This document shows positions 1-6,074 of a stretch of DNA of 11,105 nucleotides, one piece after another. The stretch lies in the NCBI GenBank assembly GCA_007129525.1, contig SKVI01000330.1:1-11105 (forward strand), given 5' to 3'. Position 1 is the stretch's first letter; every line of letters starts with the position of its first letter. A program made the translations under genes and the position numbers. Source of the DNA: Gemmatimonadota bacterium. Its GTDB lineage: Bacteria; Gemmatimonadota; Gemmatimonadetes; Longimicrobiales; Gaopeijiaceae. The notes beneath the pieces are model-generated. The model was given only the letters and a program-made list of their open reading frames with translations, had not been told where the DNA came from and did no database searches.

Positions 1-1
1 C

Positions 2-1243
2 CACGGGATCCCCCTGGCCATCAAGGACAACTACTACACCGCCGGCGTGCCCACCACCGCCAACTCCCACATCTTCCGCGACTTCGTCCCCGACTTCAGC
101 GCCACGGCGGTCCACCGGCTGCAGCAGGCGGGCGGGGTCCTCCTGGGGAAGACCCAGATGGGCCCCCTGGCCACCACCCGGGCCCTGACTCCCGACGGCG
201 AGGTCACCACGGTGAATGCCTGGGCCCCGGGCGAGCCCCGGATCAGCCCCGGCGGCTCTTCCTCGGGCTCGGCCACGGCGGTGGCGGCGCGGATGGCCGC
301 CTCCTCCATCGGAACCCAGACCGGCGGCTCCATCACCGTGCCCTCGCTGGCCCAGGGGCTCACCGGGCTCAAGCCCACCATGGGACGGGTCTCCCTCTAC
401 GGGGTCATCCCCCTCACCTACACCCGGGACCACCCGGGCCCTCTGGCCCGGGATGCGCGGGATGCGGCGCTCCTCCTGCAGGCCATGGCCGGCCCCGACC
501 CCCGGGATCCCCGGACCCAGGGTCTGCCCCCGGTGGGCGACTACCTGACGGCGGCCACTCCGGTGGACGGGTCCGGCGGCCCCGGTCTCCGCTGGCCCAC
601 CCGGATCGGGGTGCTGGCCGGCTGGGCCGATGGCGACGGCGAGGCGGCCCGGCAGCGGCGTGCCTTCCTCCGGACCATGGAAGAGGCCGGCGCCGAGCTG
701 GTGGAGGTTGAGCTTCCGGAGCGCTGGAGCGAGCTTGGATCCGGCCTCTTCAACTCGGTGCGGCTGCCCGAGCGGAGCGAGCCCTTCCTGGAACACCTCA
801 AGGACGACGTGCGGCTGTTCGGGGTGAGCCTCTCGTCGTGGATCAACGGGCTCTTCATTTCGGGCGACGAGTACCTGAAGGGGCAGCGGGCCAAGCTCGC
901 GCTGCTCAGGTTGGCCCTGGACGAGTTGCTGGCCGACTGCGACGTGGTGGTGCAGACCGGGCACGTGCCCTTCGACATGATCGGGCTGCCCCTGGTGGCG
1001 CTTCCCATCGGGATGCGGGAAGAGGACGAGGAGCACCCGCGCCCCCGGGGTATCCTCCTGGGTGCCGGGCCCTTCGGCGAGGAGCGACTCCTCTCGGTGG
1101 CCGCCGCCTACCAGGCCCGCACCGACTGGCACACCCGGCGGCCGTCCGAGCCCACCGCCGGCGACGAGGCCCGCCTCACGGGTCCCCGGGCGCGGAGCCG
1201 GGGTCGGCTCGACGTGGAGACGGTGGCACGGCGTTCGCAATAG
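2..1243 (+). CDS. Amidase-signature family hydrolase, 5' end outside the window
   Basis: This is the last 414 codons of an amidase-signature (AS) enzyme, a family that hydrolyses carbon-nitrogen amide bonds with a Ser-cisSer-Lys triad. The frame is open from base 2, where it encodes HGIPLAIKDN, so the GTG at 47 is internal and the true start lies upstream. All three triad residues are visible: Lys8 in IKDN, cis-Ser86 in the glycine/serine loop GGSSSGSA (84-91), and nucleophile Ser110 in TQTGGSI. The 24-residue spacing between the two serines is the family norm. The usual GTDTGGSIR signature here reads GTQTGGSIT, a mild divergence. The C-terminus (GLPLVALPIG, then LLSVAAAYQ and TDWH) is typical and complete, ending with TAG at 1241. 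The substrate cannot be told. It is not obviously GatA, because no gatB or gatC is next to it. UppP follows 63 bp downstream on the same strand. Confidence 0.9.
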   Translation, partial: HGIPLAIKDNYYTAGVPTTANSHIFRDFVPDFSATAVHRLQQAGGVLLGKTQMGPLATTRALTPDGEVTTVNAWAPGEPRISPGGSSSGSATAVAARMAASSIGTQTGGSITVPSLAQGLTGLKPTMGRVSLYGVIPLTYTRDHPGPLARDARDAALLLQAMAGPDPRDPRTQGLPPVGDYLTAATPVDGSGGPGLRWPTRIGVLAGWADGDGEAARQRRAFLRTMEEAGAELVEVELPERWSELGSGLFNSVRLPERSEPFLEHLKDDVRLFGVSLSSWINGLFISGDEYLKGQRAKLALLRLALDELLADCDVVVQTGHVPFDMIGLPLVALPIGMREEDEEHPRPRGILLGAGPFGEERLLSVAAAYQARTDWHTRRPSEPTAGDEARLTGPRARSRGRLDVETVARRSQ

Positions 1244-1306
1244 GCGTTTGCGAGTAGAGGCAGGGACTCCGCGCCCAGCCATGAAACATAGATCAACGGA
1301 CATCAC

Positions 1307-2191
1307 GTGACCGTACTCGAGGCCATCGTCCTGGGAATCATCCAGGGCATCTTCATGTTCTTTCCGGTGAGCTCCACCAGCCATCTGGTGCTGGCCCAGC
1401 ACTGGCTCATCCAGCGGGGCTCGGAGATGCCTTCTCCCGACTCCCCGGAGATGATCCTCTTCGACCTGGTGGTCCACCTGGGCACGCTGGTCTCCATGGC
1501 CGTCATCTTTCGCAGCAGCCTGGCCTTCTTCCTCATGCGGCTCTGGCGGGGCCTGCGGCAGGGGTTCCGGACGCCGGGGCAGGAGGGCGCCCGGGAGCGG
1601 CTCACCCTCAAGCTGGCCCTCCTGGGCATCTTCTCGGTGGCGGTGACGGGCGCCATCGGATTTCCGTTGAAGGAGATCTTCGAGAGCGTCTTCGCCCGCC
1701 CCGTCTTCATTGCCGGCACCCTCACCGTCACCGGGATCCTCCTCTACTGGACCGACGTGCTCCCCCGCCGCAAGCGGCGGCTGGCCGACATCGGACCCGG
1801 GACGGCCATGGTGGTGGGGGTGGCTCAGGGGCTGGCGCTGCTCCCGGGGCTCTCCCGGAGCGGCACCACCATCGCCTTCGGGCTCTTTGCCGGACTGAAG
1901 CGCCGGTGGGCCGCCGAGTACTCCTTCTTCATCGCCTTTCCCACCATCATGGGGGCCTCGCTCCTGCAGGGCGTCGAGGTGTGGGGGCTGGGGAGCGTGG
2001 GCGACGTGGGGCTTCTGCCCCTGGCGGTGGGGTTCGTGGTGGCGGCGGTGGTGGGGATCGGCGCGCTGGCCCTGGTGCTCCGGCTCCTCTACCGGGCCCG
2101 CTTCCGTTTCTTCTCGTATTACGTGTGGGGGTTGGCCCTGCTCATCCTGGTGGGGCACTTCCAGGGCTGGCTTCCGGATCTGGCGGGCTGA
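1307..2191 (+). CDS. uppP: Undecaprenyl-diphosphate phosphatase family protein (UppP/BacA), missing one catalytic glutamate
   Basis: UppP is a membrane enzyme that dephosphorylates undecaprenyl diphosphate, recycling the lipid carrier for peptidoglycan and surface polysaccharides; extra copies give bacitracin tolerance. The 294 residues are strongly hydrophobic with several membrane segments, close to the usual length of about 270. Motif 1 is GIIQGIFMFFPVSSTSHLVL (10-29) and motif 2 is PGLSRSGTT (180-188), giving His26 and Arg184, the equivalents of E. coli His30 and Arg174. The first motif normally carries E/Q-x-x-x-E. Here it reads Gln13 and then Met17 where E. coli has Glu21, so one acidic catalytic residue is missing. 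The start is GTG at 1307; an in-frame stop at 1289 excludes anything longer, and no clear Shine-Dalgarno is seen. The last 50 bp overlap the 3' end of the opposing hydrolase gene. Family membership is firm; full activity is uncertain. Confidence 0.88.
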   Translation: MTVLEAIVLGIIQGIFMFFPVSSTSHLVLAQHWLIQRGSEMPSPDSPEMILFDLVVHLGTLVSMAVIFRSSLAFFLMRLWRGLRQGFRTPGQEGARERLTLKLALLGIFSVAVTGAIGFPLKEIFESVFARPVFIAGTLTVTGILLYWTDVLPRRKRRLADIGPGTAMVVGVAQGLALLPGLSRSGTTIAFGLFAGLKRRWAAEYSFFIAFPTIMGASLLQGVEVWGLGSVGDVGLLPLAVGFVVAAVVGIGALALVLRLLYRARFRFFSYYVWGLALLILVGHFQGWLPDLAG

Positions 2192-3173
2192 CGGGCGGGC
2201 CGTCGGCCTCCTCCCCCTTCTCCAGCGACGCGATGTGGATCAGGGCGTCGCCCCGATTCACATTGGGCTGGCGGGTGAGTCCGATGACCATCCCGGCCCG
2301 GGAGGCCTTCACCTGCAGGACCCGGTCGCCGAAGGCATCCTTGATGACCCCGATGCGCTGACCCTTCTCCACCATCTGTCCCGGCGCCACCAGGACCCGG
2401 ACGAGCCCGCTGCGGCCGGCCCGCACCCAGGCGGTGCTCCGGGAGCGCAGGGGCGGAGCCGAAGGGGCCTCGGGGGCCGTACGGCGCATCCCCAGCGCCT
2501 TCATGACCCGGAGTACCCCCGCCGCTCCCACCTCGATGGCCTCGGAGTTGAAGCGGTGGGCCTCGCCCCCCTCGTACACCAGCACCTTCGCTCCCCGGGC
2601 GGTGGCGGCGGCCCGCAGCGAGCCGTCCCGCACCGCGGCGTGGATCAGGATGGGGGCGTGGAAGGCCCGGGCCAGCTCCCGGGTGTTCGGATCCGCGAGG
2701 TCGGCCCGGACCTGGGGGTGGTTCGTCCGGGCGTCGCTTCCCGAGTGGAGGTCGATTCCGTGGGTGGAGCCCTCCACCACCTCCCGCATGAAGAGGCGGG
2801 CCAGCTGCGAGGCCATGGAGCCCCGGGCCGATCCCGGAAAGGACCGGTTCAGGTCCCGTCGGTCGGGGAGGTAGCGGGACTCGGCCATGAACCCCTGTAC
2901 GTTCACGATGGGGGCGGCCACCACCGTCCCGGCCATGCGTCCCGGCGAGAGCTCGCCCAGCACCTGCCGGATGATCTCGACCCCGTTCACCTCGTCGCCG
3001 TGGACGGCGGCGCTGAGCCAGAGCCGGGGGCCCGGACGCGCGCCGTGGAGGACCTCCAGGGGAAGGGTGAGCTGGCTCCCGGTGGCCAGTCGCACCGTGG
3101 GCAGCTCGAGGCGCTCCCGGGTTCCGGGGGCAATGGCGGCCCCGGCCACCCGCACGGGCTCGACCTCGCTCAC
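2142..3173 (-). CDS. Succinylglutamate desuccinylase/aspartoacylase-like zinc hydrolase with C-terminal barrel domain
   Basis: This 343-residue protein belongs to the AstE/aspartoacylase branch of M14-type zinc carboxypeptidases, which cleave amide bonds of N-acyl amino acids or terminal residues. Likely zinc ligands are His58 and Glu61 (AAVHGDEVNG) and His143 (IDLHSGSD). Substrate-binding Asn109-Arg110 sit in RDLNRSFPG. Glu201 in YEGGE is a plausible catalytic base, by inference. Residues about 250-320 form a second domain resembling biotinyl/lipoyl half-barrels (VLVAPGQMVEKGQ), but no EAMK/DK-type attachment lysine is obvious. A proline-rich tail ends the protein. The GTG start at 3173 overlaps the rimK stop as GTGA, so the two are probably translationally coupled. 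The 3' end runs 50 bp into uppP. Hydrolases of this family recur beside RimK and RimB-like genes, which suggests removal or trimming of a RimK-added group; the actual substrate is unknown. Confidence 0.85.
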   Translation of the reverse strand: MSEVEPVRVAGAAIAPGTRERLELPTVRLATGSQLTLPLEVLHGARPGPRLWLSAAVHGDEVNGVEIIRQVLGELSPGRMAGTVVAAPIVNVQGFMAESRYLPDRRDLNRSFPGSARGSMASQLARLFMREVVEGSTHGIDLHSGSDARTNHPQVRADLADPNTRELARAFHAPILIHAAVRDGSLRAAATARGAKVLVYEGGEAHRFNSEAIEVGAAGVLRVMKALGMRRTAPEAPSAPPLRSRSTAWVRAGRSGLVRVLVAPGQMVEKGQRIGVIKDAFGDRVLQVKASRAGMVIGLTRQPNVNRGDALIHIASLEKGEEADGPPVSPPDPEASPGSAPPG

Positions 3174-4120
3174 GCCCGCACCGTGGTTCGGGAACGACTC
3201 CGACCGCGCTCTCCCGGCCCGCCGCCGGCTTCCCGCTCGATGAAGTGGATGATCCGGTCGGCCACGTCCACCCCCGAAGCGCCCTCCACCCCCTCCAGGC
3301 CCGGCGAGGAGTTCACCTCGATCACCACCGGTCCCCGGCTGGAGCGGAGCATGTCCACGCCGGCCACGTCGAGCCCCATGGCCTCGGCGGCCTGCACCGC
3401 GGTGCGACTCTCTTCGGCGCTGAGCTCGACCCCCTCGGCGGTCCCGCCCCGGTGGAGGTTCGCCCGGAATTCTCCCGGCGCCGCCCGCCGGATCATGGCG
3501 GCCACCACCTCGCCTCCGATGACCAGGGCCCGCAGGTCGTCGCCTCCGGCTTCTTCGATGTACTCCTGCACCAGGATGTTGGCGTCGAGCTGGCGAAAGG
3601 CGCCGATGACCGACTCGGCGGCCTTGCGGGTCTCGGCCAGGACGACTCCGAGCCCCTGGGTCCCCTCCAGGAGCTTCACGATGACGGGTGGTCCCCCCAC
3701 CCGCTGGATCAGCCCCTTCGTGTGCCGCGTGGAGTGGGCGAAGGTGGTGGTGGGGAGCTCCACCCCGGCCCGGGAGAGGATCTGGAGCGAGCGCAGCTTG
3801 TCCCGGGCCCGGGTGATGGCCTGGGATTCGTTCACGCTGAAGACCCCCATCATCTCGAACTGCCGCACCACCGCCGTTCCGTAGTAGGTGTACGAGGCGC
3901 CGATCCGGGGGACCACCGCGTCCAGGCTCAGTTCTTCCTCGGGGCGCTCCCCGTCTGCCAGGTAGTCGTGGTAGATCACCGAGGGGCGCTCGGCGGTGAT
4001 GTCCATGTAGCAGCGGAGGTAGTTCACCACCCGCACGTCGTGGCCCCGGGCCTCGGCCGCCTCCCGGAGGCGGCGGGTGGAGTAGAGGGAAGCCTTGCGG
4101 GAGAGGATGCCGATCTTCAC
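3170..4120 (-). CDS. rimK: ATP-grasp alpha-L-glutamate ligase RimK
   Basis: RimK uses ATP to attach glutamate to a carboxylate; in E. coli and Pseudomonas it adds glutamates to the C-terminus of ribosomal protein S6. The 316-residue product aligns from its first residues with E. coli RimK (about 300 residues): VKIGILSRKASLYSTRRLRE, then CYMDI, then PRIG at 71-74. The ATP-grasp domain follows (about 105-292), with Lys109 and Lys149 as nucleotide-binding candidates, the glycine-rich loop EGTQGLGV (152-159), VQEYIEE (184-190) and the metal-binding EVNSSPG (268-274). The GTG at 4120 was chosen because homology begins there and because GTGA overlaps the preceding gene's stop; a longer frame to 4276 adds 52 proline/arginine-rich residues with no family match. 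The C-terminus has an Arg/Ser-rich tail. The gene lies between a RimB-like protein and a desuccinylase-like hydrolase. The ligated substrate here is not proven. Confidence 0.93.
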   Translation of the reverse strand: MKIGILSRKASLYSTRRLREAAEARGHDVRVVNYLRCYMDITAERPSVIYHDYLADGERPEEELSLDAVVPRIGASYTYYGTAVVRQFEMMGVFSVNESQAITRARDKLRSLQILSRAGVELPTTTFAHSTRHTKGLIQRVGGPPVIVKLLEGTQGLGVVLAETRKAAESVIGAFRQLDANILVQEYIEEAGGDDLRALVIGGEVVAAMIRRAAPGEFRANLHRGGTAEGVELSAEESRTAVQAAEAMGLDVAGVDMLRSSRGPVVIEVNSSPGLEGVEGASGVDVADRIIHFIEREAGGGPGERGRSRSRTTVRA

Positions 4121-4608
4121 GGGTCGCGTTCCGGGTTGATGGGAGGGTCGGGGGGACGGCGCTGCAGGTAGGAGGCTCCGGGATCCACCAGGAAGCGACC
4201 CCGGACGGCGGTACGTCCCAGGAGCATCCGGAATCCCATCTCGTCGCGCCGGGTGAGGGTTACCTCCACGGGCCACCGCAGGCCGCCCACCGCCACCTCC
4301 AGCTCCACCACCGGACGTTCCTCGGCCGCGCCGCTGGAGCTGCGCACGTTGCGGCGATCCACCAGACGGGCCCGCCCCACCACCGACCCTTCGGCCCGCC
4401 GCTGGTGCGGGTGCACGCGGAAGCGGACGGTCTCACTGTCCACCTCCTCCAGTTCGGTGACGTGAAGGGCCGAGGAACGGGCACCGGTATCCACCTTGGC
4501 CTTGATCCAGGCCACCCCGAGATCCGGGAGGGAGATCCACTCCCGCCAGCCCAGCACGGGTCGGGGGTCGGGTGGGGGAGAGGACGCCGGCACGGTGGAC
4601 ACGGGCAA
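4117..4608 (-). CDS. RimB-like retropepsin-fold protein ('putative ATP-dependent zinc protease' family)
   Basis: This protein of about 163 residues matches the family often labelled ATP-dependent zinc protease, whose fold resembles retroviral aspartyl proteases. Landmarks in order are LGWREWISLPDLG (19-31), the aspartyl-protease-like motif VDTGARSSAL (39-48, Asp40 as candidate catalytic residue), RRNVRSSSG (85-93), ERPVVE, VTLTRRDEMGFRMLLGR (116-132) and VDPGASYL (141-148). There is no HExxH, so the 'zinc protease' name is historical. The Pseudomonas homologue RimB is encoded with RimK and is reported to affect RimK activity. The start is uncertain: TTG at 4608 is the longest option and GTG codons occur at 4602 and 4593; none has a good ribosome-binding site, and conserved sequence begins only around residue 19. 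Its TGA overlaps the rimK GTG as GTGA. It lies 87 bp downstream of the zinc-ribbon gene. Confidence 0.88.
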   Translation of the reverse strand: MPVSTVPASSPPPDPRPVLGWREWISLPDLGVAWIKAKVDTGARSSALHVTELEEVDSETVRFRVHPHQRRAEGSVVGRARLVDRRNVRSSSGAAEERPVVELEVAVGGLRWPVEVTLTRRDEMGFRMLLGRTAVRGRFLVDPGASYLQRRPPDPPINPERDP

Positions 4609-4695
4609 GGAGGAGGATGGAGGCGGCGGGGATCTCGTGAAGCGAGAAGTTAACCCCCCGAGGCGGCCTGCGGGAGCGGGGCGCCGTGGCCAGCG

Positions 4696-4899
4696 TCAGT
4701 CGTCCAGCACCGCGCTTCGCCCGCACCGGGGGCACAGGTACCAGGTTCGCCGCCGCACGTACGAGACCGCCGGAGGGCGGGGGACGGGCCGGGGTTTCAG
4801 GACAAGGTGGCAGCGGGGGCATTCCAGTTCCTCGCCCCGCTCCCGGGCGCCCTTGAGTTCCGCCAGCTCGGTGCGGGTGAAGACGGGCCGGTCGCTCAC
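4696..4899 (-). CDS. Small zinc-ribbon protein of unknown function
   Basis: A 67-residue protein has two CPRC knuckles (Cys27/Cys30 and Cys56/Cys59) separated by 25 residues containing an arginine-rich stretch (VRRRTWYL), the layout of a four-cysteine zinc ribbon. The N-terminal 25 residues look helical and charged (TELAELKGARERGEEL). The GTG start at 4899 is preceded by AGGAG with 8 nt spacing, good evidence that it is translated. It could bind nucleic acid or a protein partner, but no specific function can be assigned. It is the first gene of the minus-strand run leading to the RimB-like, RimK and desuccinylase-like genes, with an 87 bp gap, so co-transcription is plausible but not shown. 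The long frames on the other strand here are shadows. Confidence 0.72.
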   Translation of the reverse strand: MSDRPVFTRTELAELKGARERGEELECPRCHLVLKPRPVPRPPAVSYVRRRTWYLCPRCGRSAVLDD

Positions 4900-4907
4900 G
4901 GGCTCGA

Positions 4908-4912
4908 CTCCT
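4908..4912 (-). promoter_or_regulatory. Ribosome-binding site of the zinc-ribbon gene
   Basis: The minus strand reads AGGAG here, 8 nt before the GTG at 4899. It fixes the start of the 67-residue zinc-ribbon protein. The rest of the divergent gap (4913-5061) holds no promoter I can name with confidence. Confidence 0.6.
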
Positions 4913-5061
4913 CGCGCCGCCCCTGAAACCCCTCCCGCGGACGTCTCGTAGGGTGGGTTGGGCCGGGCCGCCCCAGGGGGGTCCGGAGACGCTCGGCGAG
5001 ACCCGCCGGGCCTGTATCAAAAACGTTCGGCCGCCGGTTCCGTCCGGCGCCTCCCACATAG

Positions 5062-5068
5062 AAAGGAG
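5062..5068 (+). promoter_or_regulatory. Ribosome-binding site of the 72-residue membrane protein
   Basis: AAAGGAG lies 8 nt before the ATG at 5077. It is one of the strongest Shine-Dalgarno matches in the window and supports translation of this short reading frame over the overlapping frames. A TATCAA hexamer at 5015-5020 could be a -10 element, but no -35 is recognisable at the right distance. Confidence 0.65.
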
Positions 5069-5076
5069 ACACTCCC

Positions 5077-5295
5077 ATGGTCACCCTGCTCAAGTTGCTG
5101 GGCGTGGGCCTTCTGGTCCTCCTGGCGCTACATGTTCTCGGAAGCGTGATCCTGCCGCTTCTGCTCCCCATACTGATCCCCATCGTGCTTCTGGCGTTGG
5201 CGCTGAGCATCGTGGCGGTCCCTGTGGCGCTCCTCGTCCTGTTGGGATGGTTTGTCATGTGGGCGTGGGGCCGGGTCGAGGGGGAAGCCTTCTGA
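5077..5295 (+). CDS. Small hydrophobic membrane protein, unknown function
   Basis: This 72-residue protein is almost entirely hydrophobic. Residues about 4-33 and 34-63 form two long leucine/valine/isoleucine-rich stretches broken by prolines (LPLLLPILIPI), which fits a membrane hairpin. A tryptophan-rich end (GWFVMWAWGR) and the short polar tail VEGEAF follow. Only the first lysine and a few C-terminal residues are charged. ATG at 5077 has a strong AAAGGAG site 8 nt upstream. It is transcribed away from the RimK cassette and followed by about 390 bp without a convincing gene, so it is probably a single-gene unit. I recognise no family; small two-segment membrane proteins include stress-induced and envelope proteins, but nothing visible chooses among them. 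Confidence 0.75.
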   Translation: MVTLLKLLGVGLLVLLALHVLGSVILPLLLPILIPIVLLALALSIVAVPVALLVLLGWFVMWAWGRVEGEAF

Positions 5296-5478
5296 GGGAC
5301 TGCGGACTGTTCGGATGTCGGATCGTATCTGATTCTATGACAAGGGTTTATGTGGTGTTGCTCCGCTGGTGTGGTGAGGAGGGACCGGATGGAGAACGAG
5401 GCCTCCGGGGCTCCGGCCCGTGGGGTCAGAAACCGGCCAGAAGCCAGTAAACAAGCGGAGTTTGCCGGGTCAGGTCTC

Positions 5479-5507
5479 TTGACGCCCCCCGAGGTGTCTC
5501 TTACCGT
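5479..5507 (+). promoter_or_regulatory. Weak candidate promoter for the HU gene
   Basis: TTGACG (5479-5484) matches five of six bases of the sigma-70 -35 consensus. A 17 bp spacer leads to TACCGT (5502-5507), which matches only three of six bases of a -10. If real, it would give a leader of about 170 nt before the HU start. The poor -10 makes this tentative. Confidence 0.22.
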
Positions 5508-5673
5508 TGACTCAACTTCTGATGGCTGACTCGTTTCGGCGAGCCGGTCGAAGACGGGAACGGCACCGGCGGACCGCGGTTCGCCTTCCGGAGGTGCCGA
5601 GGCAGTACCCGCAGGCCCGTATGCGGTTCTGGACGTCGGGGCCGCTTGCGTTCTCCATCCCAACACCACCCAA

Positions 5674-5679
5674 GAGGAG
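5674..5679 (+). promoter_or_regulatory. Ribosome-binding site of the HU gene
   Basis: GAGGAG lies 8 nt before the ATG at 5688. It selects that ATG over the in-frame codon at 5646, which would add 14 residues absent from HU proteins. Confidence 0.75.
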
Positions 5680-5687
5680 TGTCCCTG

Positions 5688-5972
5688 ATGAACAAATCCG
5701 AGCTCGTGGATGCCCTGGCTGACGCCACCGGCATGACGAAGGCCGACTCTGGCAAGGCCATCGACGCCCTGTTCGACACCGATGACGGCGTCATCGCAAA
5801 GTCCCTCGCGAAGGAGGAGCGGGTGCAGATCACCGGCTTCGGTACCTTCGAGACCAAGCACCGGAAGGCCCGCACCGGTCGGAACCCCCGCACTGGCGAG
5901 ACCATCAAGATCAAGGCCACCAAGACCCCTGGCTTCCGGGCGGGCAAGGGGCTGAAGGAAGCCGTGAAGTAA
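5688..5972 (+). CDS. hup: HU-family histone-like DNA-binding protein
   Basis: HU proteins are dimeric, sequence-independent DNA-bending proteins of the nucleoid, used in replication, repair and transcription. The 94-residue product opens with MNKSELVDALAD, the usual helical start. It has the conserved hinge QITGFGTFE (residues 46-54) and the DNA-binding arm RTGRNPRTGETIKI (about 62-75), and ends FRAGKGLKEAVK. Compared with typical 90-residue HU there are about four extra residues, FDTDDGVIAKSL (30-41), between the first two helices and the sheet; related insertions are familiar to me from Gemmatimonadota-type HU, which is one reason for the taxonomic guess. ATG at 5688 has a GAGGAG site. It is a single-gene unit: two hairpins follow the stop, and the opposing helicase-like gene ends 103 bp downstream. 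Confidence 0.95.
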   Translation: MNKSELVDALADATGMTKADSGKAIDALFDTDDGVIAKSLAKEERVQITGFGTFETKHRKARTGRNPRTGETIKIKATKTPGFRAGKGLKEAVK

Positions 5973-5990
5973 CCACCGCACGGGTTATCG

Positions 5991-6021
5991 CAGGTCCCGG
6001 GCGTTCCGGACCCGGGTCCTG
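5991..6021. terminator. Imperfect inverted repeat downstream of HU
   Basis: The arms 5991-6001 (CAGGTCCCGGG) and 6011-6021 (CCCGGGTCCTG) pair at ten of eleven positions around a 9 nt loop. The right arm also forms part of a perfect 12-base palindrome, GGACCCGGGTCC at 6008-6019. It is followed by AAGACTCC rather than a T-run, so by itself it is a weak intrinsic terminator. It may act with the stronger hairpin just downstream. Confidence 0.45.
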
Positions 6022-6032
6022 GGAAGACTCCA

Positions 6033-6069
6033 CGAGGGGCCGCGCTTCCGTTCGAGGCGCGGCCCCTCG
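6033..6069. terminator. Strong hairpin, probably a shared bidirectional terminator
   Basis: A perfect 13 bp stem (6033-6045, CGAGGGGCCGCGC, with 6057-6069) closes an 11 nt loop. It sits between the HU stop and the convergent stop of the helicase-like gene at 6075, the only place where both transcripts could end. On the + strand it is followed by GTCGTTT, a short T-rich tail. Symmetry makes it usable in both directions. Confidence 0.75.
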
Positions 6070-6074
6070 GTCGT

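Larger units (their letters stand above)
5296..5687. other. 392 bp gap upstream of the HU gene without a convincing gene
   Basis: I see no coding frame with a start site or recognisable protein here, and no tRNA or other RNA signature. The 5310-5365 stretch is locally richer in A and T than its surroundings. TTGACG at 5479-5484 could be a -35 box, but the hexamer 17 bp later (TACCGT) is a poor -10. An 11-base palindrome GTTGA-C-TCAAC occupies 5506-5516. The region probably carries the promoter and 5' leader of the HU gene, and the 3' end of the membrane-protein transcript. No clear terminator was found for the latter. Confidence 0.5.

Noticed and set aside
2235..3884. 549-codon open frame on the + strand opposite the desuccinylase-like and rimK genes
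   Set aside because: It crosses two conserved genes on the other strand, is rich in Gly, His, Pro and Arg, and has no domain. The minus-strand genes explain the region fully.
4121..4276. Longer N-terminus for RimK
   Set aside because: The extra 52 residues overlap the RimB-like gene and match nothing in RimK, whereas homology begins exactly at the GTG at 4120, which forms a GTGA overlap.
2142..4608. RimK cassette as a graspetide or other peptide natural-product cluster
   Set aside because: There is no precursor peptide, transporter or second ATP-grasp gene. The ligase aligns with RimK itself from its first residue, and its neighbours are the standard RimB-like and desuccinylase-like partners.
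5296..5687. tRNA or known structured RNA in the gap
   Set aside because: I found no T-loop-like GGTTCGANTCC, no cloverleaf arms and no recognisable riboswitch core.
5507..5722. 71-codon frame overlapping the HU start
   Set aside because: It starts with TTG and no ribosome-binding site, encodes an Arg/Pro-rich sequence, and runs out of frame into HU.
4896..5981. Long minus-strand frame spanning the membrane protein and the HU upstream region
   Set aside because: It runs antisense to HU and to the membrane protein, both of which have strong ribosome-binding sites, and its product is Arg/Pro/Ser-rich without a family match.
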